DNA of 64,000 nucleotides from UBA6059 sp040222235 (GTDB lineage: Bacteria; Bacteroidota; Bacteroidia; Cytophagales; Cyclobacteriaceae), in assembly GCA_040222235.1 (NCBI GenBank), contig JAVKDO010000090.1, positions 1 to 64,000 of the forward strand, in the 5' to 3' direction. A program made the translations under genes and the position numbers. A model generated the notes under the pieces. It searched no databases and was not told the DNA's origin. It was given only the letters and a program-made list of their open reading frames with translations. Below, piece by piece: positions 16,176 through 24,284 of the stretch; position 1 is the first letter of the stretch; each line of letters begins with the position of its first letter.

Positions 16176-16188
16176 GTTTAATTTAAAC
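16176..16188. promoter_or_regulatory. Palindrome in the divergent kynurenine control region
   Basis: GTTTAATTTAAAC is a perfect 13-bp palindrome in the middle of the 85-bp gap between the divergent SDR and 3-hydroxyanthranilate dioxygenase genes. Its position and symmetry fit an operator for a dimeric regulator controlling both arms. No regulator gene is adjacent, and no exact TAnnTTTG element is found in the gap. Confidence 0.4.
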
Positions 16189-16221
16189 AGAAAAAGAGTT
16201 GATGACCTAATCCCCAAAATG

Positions 16222-16749
16222 ATGGCTATTAAAAGACCCTTTAATCTTTATGAGTGGATCGAGAAGAATAGAGATTTACTTAAACCTCCCGTTGGCAACA
16301 AGAATCTCTACGTCGATGCTGGTGACTACATTGTGATGATTGTGGGAGGCCCCAATGCACGGAAGGATTATCATTTTAACGAAACTGAGGAGCTTTTTTT
16401 CCAGCTAGAGGGCGATATCCTCGTCAAAATTCAAGAAGATGGGAAGTCTGTGGATGTTCCCATTAAGGCTGGAGAGATGTTCTTGCTACCTGCTAGAGTA
16501 CCTCACTCTCCGATTCGCTCAGAAGGGTCAGTAGGTTTGGTGATAGAGCGAAAACGTGAGGAGAGTCATGATGATGGACTTCAATGGTATTGTGATAACT
16601 GCAATTACAAACTTCACGACACCTACTTCCATCTTACCAATATTGAAAAAGACTTTATTCCAAGATTTATGGAATACTATGGATCAGAGAAGTTGCGCAC
16701 TTGCGACAACTGCGGACAAGTGATGGAAACTGATCCTAGGTTTGTCTAA
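16222..16749 (+). CDS. nbaC: 3-hydroxyanthranilate 3,4-dioxygenase (175 aa)
   Basis: This enzyme opens the ring of 3-hydroxyanthranilate with O2 to give 2-amino-3-carboxymuconate semialdehyde. It is a single cupin of the bacterial 175-residue type. Fe2+ ligands are His51, Glu57 and His95 in 'DYHFNETEELFFQLEGD' and 'LPARVPHSPIR'. The C-terminal rubredoxin-like metal site is present as Cys124/Cys127 ('WYCDNC') and Cys161/Cys164 ('TCDNCG'). The start at 16222 ('MAIKRPFNLYEW') matches the family's N-terminus, and an ATG one codon earlier is equally possible. It is the first gene of the rightward arm, and kynureninase begins 1 bp after its stop. Confidence 0.96.
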   Translation: MAIKRPFNLYEWIEKNRDLLKPPVGNKNLYVDAGDYIVMIVGGPNARKDYHFNETEELFFQLEGDILVKIQEDGKSVDVPIKAGEMFLLPARVPHSPIRSEGSVGLVIERKREESHDDGLQWYCDNCNYKLHDTYFHLTNIEKDFIPRFMEYYGSEKLRTCDNCGQVMETDPRFV

Positions 16750-16750
16750 T

Positions 16751-18031
16751 ATGGCTCAAGAAATTACGACCCTGTCGAGAGCGCGAGAGCTGGACAAAGA
16801 AGATTCTCTAGCAAAGTTTAGGTCTGAGTTTTATATCCCTCAACACAACGGTGAAGATATCATCTACCTATGTGGCAACTCACTAGGTCTGCAGCCTAAA
16901 GGTGCAGCAAACATCATCCAGCAAGAGCTCGACAACTGGAAAGAGAATGGTGTTGAGGGACATTTTAAGGGGATTAGGCCTTGGATGCATTATCATAAAA
17001 ACTTTACTAGTTACTGGCATGATTTAATCGGAGCTGAGGAGAAAGAAGTCGTAGTGATGAACAATCTTACGGTCAATCTACACCTGCTCATGCTCTCATT
17101 TTATCGACCAGAAGGGGCTAGGTTCAAAATCATAATGGAAGGACATGCCTTCCCCTCTGATCAGTACGCAGTGGAGTCGCAGGTTAGATTGAAGGGCTAT
17201 GATCCGGAAGACGCTATTATCGAAGTTTTCCCTAGAGAGGGAGAACACTATCTAAAGACTGAAGACATTGTTGCCCAGATTTCTCAGGCTGGAGACGAGC
17301 TGGCATTGGTGCTCTTTTCAGGGGTGCAGTATTACTCTGGCCAGTTTTTTGCCCTATCGGAAATCGCCAAAGCTGGCCATGATGTTGGAGCCTACGTGGG
17401 TTTTGACTTAGCCCATGCCGTAGGAAATGTTCCTATGAAACTCCACGACTGGGGAGCTGATTTTGCTACCTGGTGCAGCTATAAATATCTCAATTCTGGT
17501 CCTGGAGCCGTATCTGGAATTTTCGTTCATGAGAAGTTCGCAACAGACAAGACCTTCCCAAGATTGGCTGGCTGGTGGGGACATAATGAGAAGGAACGAT
17601 TCAAAATGAAAAAGGGCTTTGATGCCATTCCGACAGCAGAAGGATGGCAGCTCAGCAATGCGCCAGTTTTTAGTATGGCACCTCATCTTGCGTCACTGGA
17701 GCTTTTTAAGTCAGCGGGCATGGACAACCTCAGAGCTAAAAGCTTACAATTGACTGGATTTCTTGAGACACAGCTCAAGGCAGCTGAGAACTATGGGACT
17801 GCATTTGAGATCATCACTCCATCTGAGTCGGGAGCTCGGGGATGCCAGCTCTCGCTACTATTCCACGAGCGAGGAAAGGAAGTTTTTGATTGGCTATCGC
17901 AAAATGGTGTGATTGCTGATTGGCGTGAACCTGATGTGATTCGAGTGGCACCTGTACCTATTTACAATTATTTTGAAGACGTTTATCGGTTTGGTGAGTT
18001 ATTGACACAAGGGCTAACGCAAGAAATATGA
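16751..18031 (+). CDS. kynU: Kynureninase (426 aa)
   Basis: A PLP enzyme that cleaves 3-hydroxykynurenine to 3-hydroxyanthranilate and alanine. Family landmarks are 'YLCGNSLGLQPKGA' near the N-terminus, 'VGFDLAHAVGN' with the PLP-contacting Asp, and the Schiff-base Lys245 in 'TWCSYKYLNSGPG'. Length is normal. The ATG at 16751 was chosen over an in-frame TTG at 16742 that overlaps the upstream stop. The 3' end overlaps the monooxygenase start by 4 bp. Confidence 0.96.
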   Translation: MAQEITTLSRARELDKEDSLAKFRSEFYIPQHNGEDIIYLCGNSLGLQPKGAANIIQQELDNWKENGVEGHFKGIRPWMHYHKNFTSYWHDLIGAEEKEVVVMNNLTVNLHLLMLSFYRPEGARFKIIMEGHAFPSDQYAVESQVRLKGYDPEDAIIEVFPREGEHYLKTEDIVAQISQAGDELALVLFSGVQYYSGQFFALSEIAKAGHDVGAYVGFDLAHAVGNVPMKLHDWGADFATWCSYKYLNSGPGAVSGIFVHEKFATDKTFPRLAGWWGHNEKERFKMKKGFDAIPTAEGWQLSNAPVFSMAPHLASLELFKSAGMDNLRAKSLQLTGFLETQLKAAENYGTAFEIITPSESGARGCQLSLLFHERGKEVFDWLSQNGVIADWREPDVIRVAPVPIYNYFEDVYRFGELLTQGLTQEI

Positions 18032-19362
18032 AAAAGGAAGAAGTCGTCATTTTTGGAGCGGGCTTAGTAGGTTCACTGCTGTCAATCTATCTTGTAAAAG
18101 CTGGATTCAAAGTGACAGTCTATGAAAAGCGTAGCGACCCACGCAAGAGCAACTTATATGCTGGTCGATCTATCAACCTTGCGTTGAGCGTTAGAGGTAT
18201 CAGAGCTTTGCAGGCAGTAGGACTCGGGGACGATCTCGATAGTATGGTGATCCCGATGAAGGGTAGACGGATGCATGACGTGGAAGGCAACCTTACCTTC
18301 CAGCCCTATGGAAAGGATGGACAGTTTATCAACTCTATTTCTCGAGGGGGTCTCAATGAGCGCTTAGTAACTAAGGCAGAGTCGCTTGGTGTAAATGTGT
18401 TATTCGACCATAAATGTACAGAAGTTGATCTAGATGTCACGCAAGCCACGCTTGAGAACGACGGCAATTCATTTGCGGTAGAAGCCGACGTGATGTTCGG
18501 TGCGGATGGTGCGTTTAGTGCTATGCGCCAGTCGTTCCTCCGTCAAGATAGGTTTAACTATCAGCAGTACTATATAGAGCACGGGTACAAGGAACTGAGC
18601 ATACCACCTACCAAGGGTGGCGATTTTGCGATAGCACCTGATGGGCTACACATTTGGCCAAGGGGCAATTTCATGCTTATCGCGCTACCCAACCTTGATA
18701 AAAGCTTTACAGTTACGCTTTTCTTCCCTTTTGAGGGTAACCCATCATTTGATTCGGTGGTAGGGGAAGAGGGAGTCAAAGCGTTCTTTCAGGAATACTT
18801 CCCGGATACACTGGAGATGATTCCTGACCTGACAGAACAGTTCTTGACCAATCCAACCTCTAGCCTGGTGACAGTCAGGTGCTATCCATGGAATAAAGGG
18901 AAATGCTTGATGCTAGGTGACGCCAGTCATGCGATTGTTCCTTTTTATGGACAAGGCATGAATTCTGGTTTTGAGGATTGCTATCTGTTCGATGAGTTGG
19001 CTAAATCGCACAACTATAATTGGGATACTGTCTTGGACTTGTTCCAAAAGTCAAGGAAGAAAGATGCTGATGCCATAGCTGACCTTGCCTTGAAGAATTT
19101 TGTGGAAATGCGAGATCATGTGGCTGATGAGCGATTTTTAGTCCAGAAGAAAGTGGAGGCTAAGCTTCATGACTTGTATCCTAGCGAGTGGATACCTCAA
19201 TATACCATGGTGACCTTTAGCCACATTCCATATTCTGAAGCGTGGCAGAGAGGCAATTTGCAAAACAAAGTCATTCAACCGTTTCTCACCGAAGAAGTGT
19301 TGAATGACCCTGATTTAGTGGATTGTGAAGAGGTTATCGCGGCACTGAGATCAGTACTCTAA
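18028..19362 (+). CDS. kmo: Kynurenine 3-monooxygenase (444 aa)
   Basis: This flavoprotein hydroxylates kynurenine at position 3 using NADPH and O2. Seen: the N-terminal FAD motif 'GAGLVGSL', the family segment 'GRSINLALSVRGIRAL', and the second FAD motif 'GDASHAIVPFYGQGMNSGFE'. The C-terminus is shorter than in the mitochondrial enzyme, as is normal in bacteria. It overlaps kynU by ATGA and should be translated with it. Its 3' end overlaps the convergent TerB-like gene by 12 bp. Tryptophan dioxygenase and formamidase, needed for the first steps, are not in the window. Confidence 0.95.
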   Translation: MKKEEVVIFGAGLVGSLLSIYLVKAGFKVTVYEKRSDPRKSNLYAGRSINLALSVRGIRALQAVGLGDDLDSMVIPMKGRRMHDVEGNLTFQPYGKDGQFINSISRGGLNERLVTKAESLGVNVLFDHKCTEVDLDVTQATLENDGNSFAVEADVMFGADGAFSAMRQSFLRQDRFNYQQYYIEHGYKELSIPPTKGGDFAIAPDGLHIWPRGNFMLIALPNLDKSFTVTLFFPFEGNPSFDSVVGEEGVKAFFQEYFPDTLEMIPDLTEQFLTNPTSSLVTVRCYPWNKGKCLMLGDASHAIVPFYGQGMNSGFEDCYLFDELAKSHNYNWDTVLDLFQKSRKKDADAIADLALKNFVEMRDHVADERFLVQKKVEAKLHDLYPSEWIPQYTMVTFSHIPYSEAWQRGNLQNKVIQPFLTEEVLNDPDLVDCEEVIAALRSVL

Positions 19363-19812
19363 CTGAAGCCGCTTTGACAATTCATCTATAGATTCCTGTT
19401 CGACTTCTGAGATGCCGTCGGCAGCATTGGCAAAGAGATACATACTCTCTAGGACGAATTCCTTTGAAGTGCGATCACTTTTGATGTGATCTTTGAGAAC
19501 ATTAAGGAATTTCTTTTCCCATTTGGCAAGGTTCTCAAGCAAGTAGCGGAACTCCGTGCGGAAGTTCATGGCCAATGCCGTCTTGTCGCCTGTAGTGCTT
19601 TGATCATTGTAGAACTCTTCCGCCATTCCATCTGCCAGCTGTAAGACAGCATCCCACTCTTCTGGGTCTAACTTGCCATCAGACATACATATCATCAATG
19701 ATGGAAACAGGCTAAGGATATACTCGAATTCTTCTATCGAAATATTCGCACTTCGTGTTTTTTTGTACTCCGTAAAGAGTTGTTCGGTTTGCTGATTCAT
19801 CTGCGCTATCAT
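19351..19812 (-). CDS. TerB-like (tellurite-resistance type) domain protein (153 aa)
   Basis: An all-helical soluble protein. Two segments, 'MSDGKLDPEEWD' and 'AADGISEVEQESIDEL', carry the paired Asp-Gly-x-(Ile/Leu)-x-x-x-Glu motifs typical of TerB-like domains. The role is unknown; TerB-like proteins are often linked to membrane or stress complexes. An alternative start is the ATG at 19800 ('MNQQTEQLF'); an AGGAGA lies 13 bp before that one but too close to the first ATG. The stop overlaps the convergent kmo by 12 bp. Confidence 0.65.
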   Translation of the reverse strand: MIAQMNQQTEQLFTEYKKTRSANISIEEFEYILSLFPSLMICMSDGKLDPEEWDAVLQLADGMAEEFYNDQSTTGDKTALAMNFRTEFRYLLENLAKWEKKFLNVLKDHIKSDRTSKEFVLESMYLFANAADGISEVEQESIDELSKRLQLEY

Positions 19813-19966
19813 TCTCCTATTAAATTAGTAGATAAAAAAATCACTTCTAACTGTTAATACGAATTCTTTGAAAAAGGTGACGTATAAATATGATTATTTT
19901 ACTAAAAAATTTAATCATGGCAAGAAATATAAATTAACATATGCTGAATTAAGCAGTTAGATAACT

Positions 19967-21448
19967 ATGAAAAAGGCGGTAATCATTGGGTCAGGGATAG
20001 GTGGTCTGGGGGCGGCAGTGCGTCTGGCTGTAAAGGGCTATGACGTTCAAGTGCTAGAAGCAAATGCCTATCCAGGAGGGAAGCTATCAGAGATCAACAT
20101 TGATGGCTACCGGTTTGATGCAGGCCCGTCGCTTTTTACCCTACCGGAATTGGTAGATGAGCTGTTTGTGCTGGCGGGAAAGCGATCAAGTGATTACTTT
20201 AAGTATCAAAAGCTAGATATCAACTGTCACTATTTTTACGAAGATGGATTACAGCTTCATGCATTTGCAGATAGGGAGCGGTTACTTGATGAATTTGATA
20301 CGAAAACAGCCGACGATAGAGCTACCATAGCTGCAGCATTAGACAAGAGTCAGGAGCTATACGAGATACTAGCAGAGCTGTTCATGTACCGGTCCATGCA
20401 TCACTGGTCGACCTTCCTCAATAAAAAGGCGTTTCAGGCCTATTCAAAGCTTCATAGATTGGATTTTTTCCGAACAATGAACAAGGCCAACGAGACTAGG
20501 TTCAAAGATCCCAGAGTTACACAACTGTTTAATCGATACGCTACCTATAACGGATCGGATCCCTATCAGACGCCTGCTACGCTCAACATCATTCCGCATT
20601 TGGAGTTTAATATAGGGGCCTTTTTTCCTGATAAGGGCATGCACGATATCACCATGAGCATTTATGGCTTGGCTAAAGAATTAGGTGTGAACTTTCTCTT
20701 CAATCACCCAGTTGAAAAAATCATTCTAGAATCTAAGAAGGCGGTAGGTGTAGTTTGTCTAGGACAGCAGATAATGGGTGATCTGGTGGTGAGCAATATG
20801 GATATCGTCAACACCTACCGGAAATTGATGACGGATATCGACCCCCCTGAGCTATTGTTGAAGCAGCCAAAGTCAAGTAGCGCGCTCATTTTTTATTGGG
20901 GTATCCAAGGTCAATTTGAGCAACTCGGTCTGCATAATATTTTCTTCTCAAAGGACTATCAAAAAGAGTTTAGACATATTTTCAAGGAAGGTAATATCAC
21001 AGACGATCCTACGGTATATGTTAACATAACGAGTAAGTATAAGTCAGATGATGCGCCAAAAGGTTGTGAGAATTGGTTTACAATGATCAATGTGCCAAAT
21101 AACCAAGGACAAGACTGGGAAGTACTTATCGATAATGCACGGTCGAATATTATTAAAAAGCTAAGCCGAATAATAGGTCGGGATATCGGTGAGCTGATCA
21201 CCTGTGAAGAAATACTTGACCCAAGGACAATTGAGTCGAAAACTTCATCTTCGTTGGGGGCACTTTATGGCAATAGCTCCAATAACAAGTACGCGGCATT
21301 TTTGCGTCATGCTAACTTTTCTAGAAAGTATAAAAACCTTTATTTCTGCGGGGGCAGTGTCCATCCTGGCGGAGGGATTCCATTGTCGCTGTTAAGTGCG
21401 AGAATTATGGCAGAGGAGCTGCCTGATCTTCGGGTTCCTGCGGGATGA
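19967..21448 (+). CDS. Carotenoid desaturase, CrtI/CrtD family (493 aa)
   Basis: An FAD/NAD(P)-dependent carotenoid desaturase. The N-terminus has the dinucleotide motif 'VIIGSGIGGLGAAVRLA' and 'LEANAYPGGKLSE', and the C-terminus has the family motif 'FCGGSVHPGGGIPLSLLSAR'. CrtI introduces double bonds into phytoene; CrtD acts on 1-hydroxycarotenoids at C3-C4. No phytoene synthase (crtB) or other pigment gene is adjacent, whereas true crtI usually pairs with crtB. A CrtD-type role is therefore possible, but the sequence alone does not decide it. The last 44 bp overlap the convergent transglycosylase gene. Confidence 0.88.
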   Translation: MKKAVIIGSGIGGLGAAVRLAVKGYDVQVLEANAYPGGKLSEINIDGYRFDAGPSLFTLPELVDELFVLAGKRSSDYFKYQKLDINCHYFYEDGLQLHAFADRERLLDEFDTKTADDRATIAAALDKSQELYEILAELFMYRSMHHWSTFLNKKAFQAYSKLHRLDFFRTMNKANETRFKDPRVTQLFNRYATYNGSDPYQTPATLNIIPHLEFNIGAFFPDKGMHDITMSIYGLAKELGVNFLFNHPVEKIILESKKAVGVVCLGQQIMGDLVVSNMDIVNTYRKLMTDIDPPELLLKQPKSSSALIFYWGIQGQFEQLGLHNIFFSKDYQKEFRHIFKEGNITDDPTVYVNITSKYKSDDAPKGCENWFTMINVPNNQGQDWEVLIDNARSNIIKKLSRIIGRDIGELITCEEILDPRTIESKTSSSLGALYGNSSNNKYAAFLRHANFSRKYKNLYFCGGSVHPGGGIPLSLLSARIMAEELPDLRVPAG

Positions 21449-22889
21449 TGTCAAGGTAGTTCTCGTACAGGGAAAAAATATCAGCTACATAATTCACCGG
21501 TTCTATGCCCCTGCAATAGCCATGCTTCACAACGGGATCATTGAAGAACTTGGCGTAGGACTTTTGAAGAAGATAGAAAGCCACATTGTCGTCCCAAACG
21601 GTCGTATCTTTTTCATACTTACGGGCAAGTCTCACCGCATCCATTACATGCCCTTGCCCTACGTTATAGGAGCCCAATACAAATTTGACGCGCTCTATTG
21701 AATCGGGTATGTGAGGCTTCCAGTAGTCTTCGAGCCATACCAGATAGTTTGACCCTGCATCGATGCTTTGAACTGGATCTAACAGGTTCCTTGCACCAAA
21801 TCGAGCACCTGTCTTGGGCATAATCTGCATTAATCCAACTGCACCAGCCCATGATTTAGTATTAGGGTCAAATCTTGACTCCTTGTTGATTTGTGCCGCC
21901 AGTAGTCGCCAATCCCAGTCAAGCTTGCTGGCGCCTTGTCGGATGAGACTATCATAAGGCGAAATTCGTCCATCGCCAGTCGAGAAGAACTCGCTGTTGA
22001 GTCTCCTTCTACTCTGCCTGGTGCTTCTGAAGTATTTATCATAAATGACGTAATAGTCATTCCTCTTTCTCATCTGATCAATCCAATCATTCAGTCTGGT
22101 GAGCAGGTTTGGCGCATTTTTTCTGACTCCCCAGGCGATTTGTTGAGGTAGACTGACTGGTGTCTTGACATCTAAGTTAGGATAGTAGGATGCATTGACT
22201 AATCCCACGTCTTCATCAGCAACAGTATAATCTACCTCGCCTTCAGAGACTTTTCTAATCAATGCTTCGGTCTCTACATCCGGGTAATCCTCCACTAAGA
22301 TGATATCACCCCCAATTTCATCGGAAAGGTTACGCATTCTGGTAAGATAGGCGGAGTTGTTTCGTACCCAGACCTCCTTACCGATCAGGTCAATCGGGTT
22401 CCGAATTAAAGACTTCTCTATTTCATGGAGTTTTAAGTCGCGCCAATTGTCGGGCTTGCGCTGAACTAGTACTTGTCTTACCAAATTATGATAATGAGTA
22501 AAAGCGATGCGCTTCTTGCGCTCTTTGGTGACTGTCAAGTTGTAGGCTAGTATGTCACCTTTGCCTTGATTGAGTTTCATAAAGCCCTCTGTGAGACTGG
22601 GCGTGACCTCTAGCCGCAATTCCACTCCAATCTCTTCACAAAACAGCGTGAGGAGATCAAACTCATAGCCCATGGGCTCTCCTTTATAAAGAAACAGTCC
22701 AGTCGAACTGTTGTCAATAATCGCGGTGAGGTGACCTCTCTTGACTATTGCCTCAAGATCAAGTTCGGCAACCACTTCTTCTCTTTCTGGTGTCTGGCTG
22801 CTTGTATCTGTGCTCTCCGAAGATTTCTTACAAGAAGTAATCAATAGAATCGAAAAGACTAGAGCGATATGAGATAACTTACTTTGCAT
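21405..22889 (-). CDS. mltF: MltF-like membrane-bound lytic murein transglycosylase (494 aa)
   Basis: A lipoprotein signal peptide ('LVFSILLITSC') is followed by a periplasmic solute-binding (SBP_bac_3-type) module, about residues 40-285 ('LTAIIDNSSTGLFLYKGEPM', 'GYEFDLLTLFCEEIGVELRL'). An SLT lysozyme-like domain then carries the catalytic Glu in 'QINKESRFDP' and the downstream 'AVGLMQIMPKTG' and 'LGSYNVGQGHV'. MltF cleaves peptidoglycan non-hydrolytically, with the N-terminal domain regulating it. Three ATGs (22904, 22895, 22889) are possible, and the last gives the most compact signal peptide. It lies 72 bp after the RND operon's tolC-like gene and may be cotranscribed with it. Confidence 0.9.
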   Translation of the reverse strand: MQSKLSHIALVFSILLITSCKKSSESTDTSSQTPEREEVVAELDLEAIVKRGHLTAIIDNSSTGLFLYKGEPMGYEFDLLTLFCEEIGVELRLEVTPSLTEGFMKLNQGKGDILAYNLTVTKERKKRIAFTHYHNLVRQVLVQRKPDNWRDLKLHEIEKSLIRNPIDLIGKEVWVRNNSAYLTRMRNLSDEIGGDIILVEDYPDVETEALIRKVSEGEVDYTVADEDVGLVNASYYPNLDVKTPVSLPQQIAWGVRKNAPNLLTRLNDWIDQMRKRNDYYVIYDKYFRSTRQSRRRLNSEFFSTGDGRISPYDSLIRQGASKLDWDWRLLAAQINKESRFDPNTKSWAGAVGLMQIMPKTGARFGARNLLDPVQSIDAGSNYLVWLEDYWKPHIPDSIERVKFVLGSYNVGQGHVMDAVRLARKYEKDTTVWDDNVAFYLLQKSYAKFFNDPVVKHGYCRGIEPVNYVADIFSLYENYLDIIPQEPEDQAAPLP

Positions 22890-22961
22890 GTCCATTGACT
22901 GCATCAGCTGAAAAGATAATCAACCGGCTATCAGTTACCAAAACCTGAGTAGAGCAGGCGG

Positions 22962-24284
22962 CTATTCACTGAGCTGAGGCTGGAGCAGACTACCTGATAA
23001 TCGAAGCAGCTCCACTTCGGATACCTTGGTGCTGTATCGTGCATTGAGCAGTCGCGACTCGACTTCCACAGCATTAGTTTGCGCTTCTCTCAATTCTAGT
23101 GCCGTTGAATTTCCAAGGCGGTAGCGCTCTATGGCGATCTCCTCATTTTCTAAGGCCACCTCGAGATTTCTAGCCTCAATTTCTATGAGGTTCAGGCTAT
23201 TCCGATAGGAAGTGAAGACCTTGCTAATGTCAGACTCAATGTTCAATGTTTGGTTTTGAATACCAAGTTCGTTGATTTGTACCGCAAGCCTGGCGTTCTG
23301 AGCTCTTCGATTGGTATTCAATCCATCGAATAGATTCATCCTAGCGGTAAAACCATAGTTGTAACCATTCTGCTGGTTGCTCTGTAGGAATCCTGCCTCT
23401 GAAGTTGACTTGCTGTAAGTATAGCCAGTGTTGAAATCTATTGACGGGTATCGCTCTGCTCTTACCTCTTGAAGCTGAAGGTAGCTGGCATTCATATTGC
23501 GTTGAGCCAACAGCAGGTTGGGATTCTTCACATTCGCTGAGTTGAGCAACGCACCGAGATCTAACTCGCCGTTAAAATCTATCGCACTCACTACTTCAAA
23601 CTCCTGATCAAGCGATCTTGCCATTAGTCTATTCAGATCTATTTTGGCATTGTTCAATCGCTCAATCACCTGTAACCTGAGGGTTGCATCTGAATTTTGA
23701 TCCACCTGAGCGGCTAGATATTCCACTTTCGACGACTTGCCTATTTCATATTTATTCTTGGCAATTTCCGTTCTTCGCTCAGATAGCTGAATCGTATTGT
23801 CCAATACCTTCAATCGCTCATTTTCGAGCACAACGGTAAAATATGCCGTTACTAAATCGGCCACTGTATTTTCCATTATGATCTTGGTATTGATTGTTCC
23901 AGCCTCCTTGATCACATTGAGTCGATCAAGGGTGTAAAACATGCCCAATCCATCAAACAAAGTCCAAGTGAAATTGACAGAACCATTGAGGTTCTGAGAA
24001 CTCGCTCCATCCCTAGTGTTTTCTCTTCCGTCTAGGAAAACTTGAGTCACATCCTGTGTAGCCCAACTTTGTTGGCCTTGTAAGTTTACTGTAGGCAGTA
24101 ACCCGGCGTTACCCAGGGTGGCGTCATTGACCGCCACCTCTTCGCCGACCCGGGCGATCTTGATATCAAAGTTATTTTGTAAACCTTGAGCTATCGCTTC
24201 CTCAACGGTCAATATATTTTGACCAAAGCTCTGTGTACTTAGGAGCCCTAAAAAAATGAAAATATAGTTTCTCATGTGTTTCAT
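22962..24284 (-). CDS. TolC-family outer membrane efflux protein (440 aa)
   Basis: A signal peptide ('IFIFLGLLSTQSFG') is followed by two homologous halves of long heptad-rich helices, typical of the outer membrane efflux protein family. 'LTVEEAIAQGLQNNFDI' opens the first repeat, and 'NSTALELREAQTNAVEVESR' lies near the end. It forms the trimeric outer-membrane channel of the pump encoded just upstream. The start codon overlaps the pump's stop (TAATG), giving translational coupling. Confidence 0.93.
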   Translation of the reverse strand: MKHMRNYIFIFLGLLSTQSFGQNILTVEEAIAQGLQNNFDIKIARVGEEVAVNDATLGNAGLLPTVNLQGQQSWATQDVTQVFLDGRENTRDGASSQNLNGSVNFTWTLFDGLGMFYTLDRLNVIKEAGTINTKIIMENTVADLVTAYFTVVLENERLKVLDNTIQLSERRTEIAKNKYEIGKSSKVEYLAAQVDQNSDATLRLQVIERLNNAKIDLNRLMARSLDQEFEVVSAIDFNGELDLGALLNSANVKNPNLLLAQRNMNASYLQLQEVRAERYPSIDFNTGYTYSKSTSEAGFLQSNQQNGYNYGFTARMNLFDGLNTNRRAQNARLAVQINELGIQNQTLNIESDISKVFTSYRNSLNLIEIEARNLEVALENEEIAIERYRLGNSTALELREAQTNAVEVESRLLNARYSTKVSEVELLRLSGSLLQPQLSE

